NCBI GenBank assembly: GCA_964653285.1
Contig: CAZZEX010000156.1
Location: forward strand, 1-7,426
Length of the DNA: 7,426 nt
Reading direction: 5' to 3'
Source of the DNA: CAZZEX01 sp964653285
GTDB lineage: Bacteria > Chloroflexota > Anaerolineae > B4-G1
Shown: positions 1 through 5,550 of the stretch, piece after piece
Layout of the letters: each line of letters opens with the position of its first letter
How positions within the stretch are numbered: position 1 is the stretch's first letter
Made by a program: the position numbers and the translations under genes
The notes under the pieces: model-generated
What the model was told of the DNA's origin: nothing
Seen by the model: only the letters and a program-made list of their open reading frames with translations
Databases searched by the model: none

Positions 1-149
1 CCCAGCGAGACGGTGAGATGGGCCTGGGGGTCCAGGTCAATGAGCAGGACGCTTTGCCTCATCTCGGCCAGGCAGGCCCCCAACGACAGGCAGGTGGTGG
101 TCTTAGCCACTCCTCCCTTTTGATTGCTGATGGCAATGGTTGTCGTCAT
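1..149 (-). CDS. ParA/Soj-family Walker ATPase, N-terminal part (runs off the left edge)
   Basis: The reverse strand from the ATG at 149 encodes 49 full residues beginning MTTTIAISNQ and stays open to the window edge, so the gene is partial. Residues 11-18, KGGVAKTT, are the deviant Walker A motif with the signature lysine K11 that defines the ParA/MinD group; the usual glycine before the catalytic lysine is alanine here (A15). Residues 35-42, LLIDLDPQ, are the Walker A' strand with D38 and D40. Family members bind ATP, dimerise as a sandwich and use DNA- or membrane-bound gradients to segregate plasmids or chromosomes or to position large protein assemblies. The start is supported by GGAAAGG at 159-165, nine bases upstream of the ATG. 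The gene begins 25 bp after the stop of the dCache-GAF sensor gene, so it is probably cotranscribed with the sensors. Whether it is a chromosome-partitioning ParA, a TadZ-like protein or an array-positioning ATPase cannot be decided from the N-terminus. Confidence 0.9.
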   Translation of the reverse strand, partial: MTTTIAISNQKGGVAKTTTCLSLGACLAEMRQSVLLIDLDPQAHLTVSL

Positions 150-174
150 AGCTGGACGCCTTTCCACTACTTAC

Positions 175-3100
175 TTATGGCTTGTACTTCCTGTTATCCT
201 GTGAGGCTCCGTCTTGAGGCGCTTTGGCTGAACTCGGCATCGAAGCCTCCGTCTGAAGGGACGGAGCGATCCCCAGTTGCACGAAGGTGCGCGACGTTCC
301 CAACGCGCTGAAGAGCTCGTCCACTGCCGTCTGCAAGATTTCCTCCGCGCCAGTGGCGCGGCGTATCTTGTCCGTGATCTCGCGGGTCAGTCGCTCGCGA
401 GCGGCGCGACGCTGCGTCTCGTCGAGCAGCCGTATGCTCTCGAGCGCAACAGCCGCCTGGCCGGCCAAAGTCCAGTAGCTACGGATGAGTTCCTCTGTGA
501 AGGTAGAGGGCTCGCTGCGGCCAGCAAAGATCATGCCAATCCAGCGTTCCCCGACGGTGATGGGCACCATAATTAAGGAGCGCAGGCCTGAGATGGTCGC
601 GATGAGGGTACGGGTCGCCTCGTTTGCCCTGAGGTCGGCGAGCACGTCTGCTATGATGATCGGCTCGTTCGGGTACATAAAGCCCGCCAGTGGATAGTCC
701 TCCAGTGAAAGACGCGTGCCGTAGGGCTGGGCCGGCCGGTCATCCACCGTCCACCCCTCACGCATCACCATGTGGACCGGTTGTCCTTGCTCATCGTGCT
801 CAAAGAGCAAGATGCGGGCGGCATCCACGCCGCTGGTGGCGGTGAAGTCTATCAGCGCCTGTCCCACCTCCTCGACCGAGGCGGCTGCGCCGATGGCCTG
901 GCTGGCGCGGTAGAGGGCTTCCGTCTCCCCCAGCGTTCTCTGCGTCTCCTGAAGGAGCCGCAGGTTGTCCGCGGCCAGGGCCAACTGCTCAGCGATCGCT
1001 TTGACCAGAGCGACGTCCTCGGCGCTCCACTGTTGTCTCCCTTCCGCCCCTTTGAGCCCCAGCGCGCCGATAGGTTGACCTTGCAGCACAATGGGCACCA
1101 CCAGGGCAGACGGAGACGATTCCTTTGCTCCCCCCTTTTCCTCTCCTGCTCCGGTGGGAAGGGTAGGAGGGAGGGCCCCTCTCCATACTACCGGCCTCTG
1201 CTCCATCATCGCCTGCTGTGTTTCGGGCAATACCTCGTCGTCCAGGGGCATCGTCCCTGCGTCGGTTTGCTCGTAGCCGCTGGTCGCTCTGCCACGCGCG
1301 TATTCGGCCCACGCCCGGCCCAGGTAGTGCTGGTGGATGGCCTCCATCTTCTCCAGGGCGGCCTGAGCGTCGGCGAAGAGCCGGGCATTGTCAATGGCCA
1401 CCGCCACCTGGTCGGCCATAGTCTGCAAGACGGCGATACTCGCCTCGTCAAAGGCTGCCTCCTCCACACTCTGCACAGTCATCGCGCCGATGACCCGTCC
1501 TCGCGCTCGCAGCGGCAAGGCCATCTCCGAGCGCGTCTCCGGCAGGAGAGGGTTGTCGAAGCGGACTGCTTCCTTGCCAACGTCCAGCGCGACGCGAGCT
1601 TCGTCTCTGGCCACACACTGGCCGATCATCGAATCGCCGCCTGTCTCCAACTTGTGCCCCTGCTCCAGCATCTTGCGCCCGGCCTCGCCTGTACCTGCGC
1701 GCAGGACGGCGAAGCGCCGTTCTTCGTCGAGGAGGAATAGGCCCGCGTAATATAGGTCGAACCGCTCGCGGACGAGGTCAACAGTCTGGCGCAGCAGTTT
1801 GTCAGGGTCGAGCACCGAAGTGGTGGCATGGGAGACCTCGGCTGCCGCCTGCAAACCGCGTGTGCGATCGGCCACGCGCTGCTCCAGGCCTTCCATTAAT
1901 TCACGTAACTGCACGGTCATGGTGGCGAAGGCTTGAGAGAGGACGCCGATTTCGTCATTGCCCGCCCGCGGGAGCGGGGCATCCCACTGACCAGCCCCAA
2001 TCTGTTGAGCCGCTGTTGCCAGTCTTTGGATTGGGTCAGCCAGACGATTGGTCAATAAGAGGCCAATCACCAGTACTGCAGCGAGAGTACCTCCGCCAAC
2101 AGGCAAGATGCGTGCCAACACTAGTGATCTGGTCGAGGTCTCCAACTCCTCCTGCAAAGTGACCATGGCTTGGAGCACTTCGTCTGCCCCAACGACATTG
2201 GCCAGGCTCCATCCTATGCTCTCCAGAGGGGCATAGGCAACAAACAACTCTCTTCCGCCTACCTCCAGGGTGTCAAAGCCAGTCGAGCCGGCCATCATTT
2301 TGGCCAGTACGGGGGCGAATTCCGTCGTGGCCTCACTCAGATCGGTCCCAAATTCGCCGGGCTCGGCAGGGCGACCCAGGATATCCTGATAACCCTGCTC
2401 TGGAAGGGCAATAGCGTGTCCTGTGTCATCAACGAGGAAAGAGTAGCCACCACCAAGCAACCGAGCGGCTTCGACGTTGGTGCTGATGTCCTTCAGAGTG
2501 GTGTCAATACCGATGACCCCTATGAACTCATCCTGGCTGGTGTAGATAGGGGCTGCTGCCGTGACCATCAGGCCTTTGCCAGTCGCGTCAACATAGACTG
2601 GCGACCACACTGCCTTTCGCTCCGGGTTGTTTTCCAGGATAGAGTTGATGTACCAGGGACGTTGGGTGACTTGAAAGTCTGGTGGAACGATGGTCCCTAT
2701 GTTGATGTTCGGGTAGTATCGCAGTACCTCTCGTTCCGTCCCCAGGTATATGGCCACCGTGTTGGGATCGCTTTCATAGGTCGGGACCAAGATGAAATCC
2801 AAATATGCACTCAACTCCAGGGCTGTTAGCAGCTCATCGTCTATGTCCACAATGCGGGGAACGAAGGCATCGCTTACATCGGTCTCATCGTTCATATACT
2901 GTCCGTTGGGCCCGGTGAACATGTGGTCCTCAGCCTGCCAATAGGCTCCACCGGTGAATGCGTCTGGCCTCTCGAAGATGCCCGCGGCATACTGAGCCAC
3001 ATTCTCAGCATCGCGTTGTACTCTCTTCAATGTGAGATTGTTCCCCTGGGCGTCACCAACGGTCACTTGGCGGAGGTATTCTTCCGCCTGGGCGCGCAAT

Positions 3101-3516
3101 GCCTCGGCACTGGTCTGTTGTGCGCTCTCTCCCACGCTTTGGACTGAGTTAACACCCAGGTAGCCAACGGTCAGCACCGAGATCGTGGTCAAACTCAACA
3201 ACAATGCCAGCAATCGTGTCCGGATACTTCGTCCAACCGTCAAGTGGGGGGCTGGCTTGGCCGGAGAGACAGGCGTGGAGGGGGCCCCTCTTTCTTCAGC
3301 GATGTCCAGAGATGTCTCCGTGGTGATTTGTTCCGGCTCCATTCTGGTCATAGGAGGGGTTTCCGGCGCTGTCAACTTGGCTTCGGCTGACTCGGTTTCG
3401 ACGGGGCCTACGACTGCTTCATCCAGCGGAGATTCGTCCATTTCGTCTGTCTCTGGCTCGGGGCTGGTGTCGAAAAACCGGTCCTCAGGCTGCCATTTCA
3501 GTTCATCGTTGCCCAT
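175..3516 (-). CDS. Membrane sensor C: dCache-HAMP-GAF-GAF-GAF protein without an output domain (1113 aa)
   Basis: This is a predicted inner-membrane receptor. Residues 1-92 are an acidic, proline-rich, probably disordered cytoplasmic tail. A first membrane helix lies at about 100-122, then an extracytoplasmic dCache-type ligand-binding domain at about 130-465, with FxxxxRPWY at 281-289, SPVY at 305-308 and GID at 336-338. A second membrane helix lies at about 468-489. HAMP covers about 489-545, followed by a coiled coil. GAF1 is about 565-715, a shorter GAF-like module about 729-856, and GAF3 about 868-1030. A helical tail at 1031-1082 and a polar C-terminus follow. No HisKA, HATPase, GGDEF, EAL or methyl-accepting region is visible, so it must signal through a partner. 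The ATG at 3516 is preceded by GAGGAG at 3528-3533, eleven bases away, and lies 40 bp after the stop of sensor B. GAF1 is about 86% identical to that of sensor B by eye. The linker at 781-801 is an odd G/C-rich expansion. The domain order is clear; ligand and output are unknown. Confidence 0.93.
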   Translation of the reverse strand: MGNDELKWQPEDRFFDTSPEPETDEMDESPLDEAVVGPVETESAEAKLTAPETPPMTRMEPEQITTETSLDIAEERGAPSTPVSPAKPAPHLTVGRSIRTRLLALLLSLTTISVLTVGYLGVNSVQSVGESAQQTSAEALRAQAEEYLRQVTVGDAQGNNLTLKRVQRDAENVAQYAAGIFERPDAFTGGAYWQAEDHMFTGPNGQYMNDETDVSDAFVPRIVDIDDELLTALELSAYLDFILVPTYESDPNTVAIYLGTEREVLRYYPNINIGTIVPPDFQVTQRPWYINSILENNPERKAVWSPVYVDATGKGLMVTAAAPIYTSQDEFIGVIGIDTTLKDISTNVEAARLLGGGYSFLVDDTGHAIALPEQGYQDILGRPAEPGEFGTDLSEATTEFAPVLAKMMAGSTGFDTLEVGGRELFVAYAPLESIGWSLANVVGADEVLQAMVTLQEELETSTRSLVLARILPVGGGTLAAVLVIGLLLTNRLADPIQRLATAAQQIGAGQWDAPLPRAGNDEIGVLSQAFATMTVQLRELMEGLEQRVADRTRGLQAAAEVSHATTSVLDPDKLLRQTVDLVRERFDLYYAGLFLLDEERRFAVLRAGTGEAGRKMLEQGHKLETGGDSMIGQCVARDEARVALDVGKEAVRFDNPLLPETRSEMALPLRARGRVIGAMTVQSVEEAAFDEASIAVLQTMADQVAVAIDNARLFADAQAALEKMEAIHQHYLGRAWAEYARGRATSGYEQTDAGTMPLDDEVLPETQQAMMEQRPVVWRGALPPTLPTGAGEEKGGAKESSPSALVVPIVLQGQPIGALGLKGAEGRQQWSAEDVALVKAIAEQLALAADNLRLLQETQRTLGETEALYRASQAIGAAASVEEVGQALIDFTATSGVDAARILLFEHDEQGQPVHMVMREGWTVDDRPAQPYGTRLSLEDYPLAGFMYPNEPIIIADVLADLRANEATRTLIATISGLRSLIMVPITVGERWIGMIFAGRSEPSTFTEELIRSYWTLAGQAAVALESIRLLDETQRRAARERLTREITDKIRRATGAEEILQTAVDELFSALGTSRTFVQLGIAPSLQTEASMPSSAKAPQDGASQDNRKYKP
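1114..1176. repeat. Low-complexity G/C-skewed expansion in the GAF-like module of sensor C
   Basis: The stretch encodes residues 781-801 of sensor C, rich in G, P, T, E and K. It contains a pyrimidine-rich run on one side (ctccccccttttcctctcct) and a purine-rich run on the other (gggaagggtaggagggaggg), an imperfect inverted arrangement. The same point of the module is expanded by a different sequence in sensor A but is short in sensor B, so this is probably a tolerated insertion in a surface loop. Confidence 0.5.
1379..1438. repeat. Direct repeat with sensor B: 60 bp, one mismatch (copy in sensor C)
   Basis: Positions 1379-1438 match 4161-4220 with a single difference at 1420/4202, including 41 identical bases at 1379-1419. 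The match continues colinearly with scattered, mostly third-position changes. It encodes the last GAF1 helices, TMADQVAVAIDNARL. It marks the most conserved part of a paralogous segment that spans GAF1 of both genes. Confidence 0.9.
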
Positions 3517-3556
3517 AGTTGATCAAACTCCTCGGGAAGTACACTCCAGCTCGCGG

Positions 3557-5512
3557 TCACTCCTGTTCGGCAGGTGGTCGCATTTCCTCGCCCTCGTCAC
3601 CTGTCGACACTGGCGGCGCGCTCAACTGTACAAAGGCACTGGACGTGCCCAGAGCGGCGGTCATTTCCTGGATGGTGGTTTGCATCAGGTCGTCCATGTC
3701 AACGGCGCGGCGCATCTTGTCCGTGATCTCGCGGGTCAACCATTCGCGGGCGGCGCGGCGCTGGGTTTCATCAAGAAGCCGCAGGTTCTCGGCAGCCAGG
3801 GCCATGCGCTCGGCGACGGCCTCAACCAGGGCGATCTCGTCGTTGGTCCACTGCCGCGCTCCATCATCGTCGTGGATGCCCAAGGCGCCGATGACTGCGC
3901 CGCGCAGGGTGATAGGCGCGACCAGAGCAGAGTGGCTCATTCCCCCTGCGGCACCGTTGCCGGTCAGCACCGCCGCACTCTGCCGCTTCACTGCCTGGTG
4001 AATTTCGGGCAGCACTGCATCGCCCAGTGGAGCAATGCCCGGACGTTCGGATTCATAACCAGTCTCCTCTGCAATGTGCAAGTATTCGGCCCATGCCTGG
4101 CCCAGGTAGCGCCGGTGGGTGGCCTCCATCTCTGCCAGTGCGGCCCGGGTCTCGGCAAAAAGCCGGGCATTGTCAATGGCCACCGCCACCTGGTCGGCCA
4201 TGGTCTGCAAGACGGCGATATCCGCTTCGTCAAAGGCCGCCTCCTCCACACTCTGCACGGTCATCGCGCCGATAACCTGTCCCCGCGAACGCAGCGGCAG
4301 GGCCATCTCCGAGCGTGTCTCCGGCAGGAGCGGGTTATCAAAGCGGATGGCTTCCTCGCCGACGTCCAGCGCGATGCGGGCCTCGGCACGGGCCACGCAT
4401 TGGCCAATCATAGACTCGCCGCCTATCTCCAGCCTGTGCCCCTGGGCCAGCATTATCTGTCCGGCCTCGCCCGTACCCGCGCGCAGAACGGCGAAGCGCC
4501 GCTCTTCATCCATCAGGAACAGGCCTACGTAGTAGAGGTTGAAACGCTCGCGGGCCAGATCCACCACCTGGCGCAGCAGTTCGTCAGGGTCGAGCACCGA
4601 GGTGGTGGCGCGGGAGACCTCGGCTGCCGCTCGCAAGCCGCGCGTGCGCTCGGCCACGCGCCGTTCCAGGCTGCCGATCACGCCAGCCAGCCTGTCTGCC
4701 ATCTTGTTGAACTCGTCGCCTAACTCCTCGATCTCATCGCCGGTTCGAACGTCCAAGTTATATTTGAGGTCGCCGCTGCTGATGCGCGTCACTCCCTGCC
4801 GCAACTCGCTGATGGATAGACTCAGACCCCGGAACACGAACTGCCGCCAGCCCCAGGCAACAGCCGTGGTCAACATCACCAAGACGGCCAGTCGCAGGGC
4901 TGCTTGCCGGACCACCAACTGGGCACGTGAAGTCACCGCTTCCACATCTTGATTGGCCTGACGCACCAGCCGCCGGATGAGGAGACCTATATACTCGTTG
5001 GCCGGCCTGACCGTCTGCTCCAGTGCCAGCCCCACCTCCGTCCAGCGTTCCTGTCGGGCTAGCACGTCCACTTCACTCACTGCCTGATGTAGCTCACCGT
5101 AGGCTACCTGTATCTCTCCAGGAAGGTCCGAAGCCCCGGTCTCCCCGCCAGATTCCTGCAGGGTCTCCACGTAAAAGCTAAGAGTGCCCAGAGACGTTGC
5201 GACCTCCGTACTCGCCAAGAGTGGATCCTGCGTCACGAGCATGTGATCCAGCGCTGCGACGAGCCTATGTCCCGCGGCCAGCAACTCCAGAGACCACGCC
5301 CGTTGCTGCTCCTTTTCACGCGCGTCACCGATCGCCTGGCCAATGATAAGCACCTGCCAGAGGCCAACTCCCCCGGCTAGCAGTGTCAGCATGATCATCA
5401 GCACAGAAGCACCGGTCAGTTTATGCGCAATGCGCCATTTTCTGGTTGGTCTGGATCGCCTATCTGCCTCTTGCACCTCTGCTTTGGATTCGAACACCTT
5501 GGCCACTTTCAT
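3557..5512 (-). CDS. Membrane sensor B: two-TM HAMP-GAF-GAF protein without an output domain (651 aa)
   Basis: This is a predicted membrane receptor with the architecture of a kinase sensor but no kinase. Numbering from the ATG at 5512: a basic cytoplasmic tail 1-31, membrane helix about 34-56, an extracytoplasmic helical region about 57-202 resembling a four-helix-bundle sensor, membrane helix about 203-222, HAMP about 223-281 (with DEIEELGDEFNKMADRL), GAF1 about 302-452, a shorter GAF-like module about 468-581 opening with RRYLGQAWAEYL, then a helical tail about 582-631 and an acidic end. The frame is open further upstream to a TTG at 5554 that overlaps the stop of sensor A. I prefer 5512 because it is an ATG with AAGGGTGA at 5521-5528, whereas the TTG has only a G-run touching it. 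The gene sits 38 bp after sensor A and 40 bp before sensor C. The GAF-like module has a short linker here, unlike its two neighbours, and so shows the likely unexpanded form. Role: signal input or array component; partner unknown. Confidence 0.92.
   Translation of the reverse strand: MKVAKVFESKAEVQEADRRSRPTRKWRIAHKLTGASVLMIMLTLLAGGVGLWQVLIIGQAIGDAREKEQQRAWSLELLAAGHRLVAALDHMLVTQDPLLASTEVATSLGTLSFYVETLQESGGETGASDLPGEIQVAYGELHQAVSEVDVLARQERWTEVGLALEQTVRPANEYIGLLIRRLVRQANQDVEAVTSRAQLVVRQAALRLAVLVMLTTAVAWGWRQFVFRGLSLSISELRQGVTRISSGDLKYNLDVRTGDEIEELGDEFNKMADRLAGVIGSLERRVAERTRGLRAAAEVSRATTSVLDPDELLRQVVDLARERFNLYYVGLFLMDEERRFAVLRAGTGEAGQIMLAQGHRLEIGGESMIGQCVARAEARIALDVGEEAIRFDNPLLPETRSEMALPLRSRGQVIGAMTVQSVEEAAFDEADIAVLQTMADQVAVAIDNARLFAETRAALAEMEATHRRYLGQAWAEYLHIAEETGYESERPGIAPLGDAVLPEIHQAVKRQSAAVLTGNGAAGGMSHSALVAPITLRGAVIGALGIHDDDGARQWTNDEIALVEAVAERMALAAENLRLLDETQRRAAREWLTREITDKMRRAVDMDDLMQTTIQEMTAALGTSSAFVQLSAPPVSTGDEGEEMRPPAEQE
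4161..4220. repeat. Direct repeat with sensor C: 60 bp, one mismatch (copy in sensor B)
   Basis: This is the partner of the copy at 1379-1438, in the same orientation and 2782 bp away. Two such close copies in one operon are a potential substrate for recombination that would delete or fuse sensors B and C, or for gene conversion that keeps the GAF1 domains alike. Confidence 0.9.
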
Positions 5513-5520
5513 GTTTCTCG

Positions 5521-5528
5521 TCACCCTT
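5521..5528 (-). promoter_or_regulatory. Shine-Dalgarno sequence deciding the start of sensor B
   Basis: Read on the minus strand this is AAGGGTGA, of which GGTGA can pair with the 3' end of 16S rRNA. It ends eight bases before the ATG at 5512. The upstream TTG at 5554, which overlaps the stop codon of sensor A, has no properly spaced site. This favours a 651-residue protein and a 38-bp gap between the two genes. Confidence 0.55.
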
Positions 5529-5550
5529 CTTCTTGTGATTTGCGGCCCGA

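Noticed and set aside
18..311. A 97-residue plus-strand open frame at the left edge
   Set aside because: It runs antisense to the clear ParA N-terminus and the end of sensor C and has no coding signature.
772..1740. A 322-residue plus-strand open frame opposite GAF domains of sensor C
   Set aside because: The minus-strand frame encodes recognisable GAF domains. The plus-strand product is Arg/His/Leu/Gly-rich with no family resemblance, and a similar frame appears opposite the paralogous region of sensor B simply because the DNA is duplicated.
175..3516. Histidine kinase call for sensor C (and likewise for A and B) because of the HAMP-GAF layout
   Set aside because: No H-box or N, G1, F, G2 ATP-binding motifs are present after the last GAF; each protein ends shortly after the helical tail.
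175..3516. Methyl-accepting chemotaxis protein call for sensor C based on dCache-HAMP
   Set aside because: The long antiparallel coiled coil with the conserved hairpin tip of chemoreceptors is absent; GAF domains follow HAMP instead.
3185..4723. A 512-residue open frame on the plus strand across the boundary of sensors B and C
   Set aside because: It is antisense to conserved HAMP/GAF codons, has no recognisable domain and crosses an intergenic gap. Such long antisense frames are common opposite GC-rich genes with low stop frequency.
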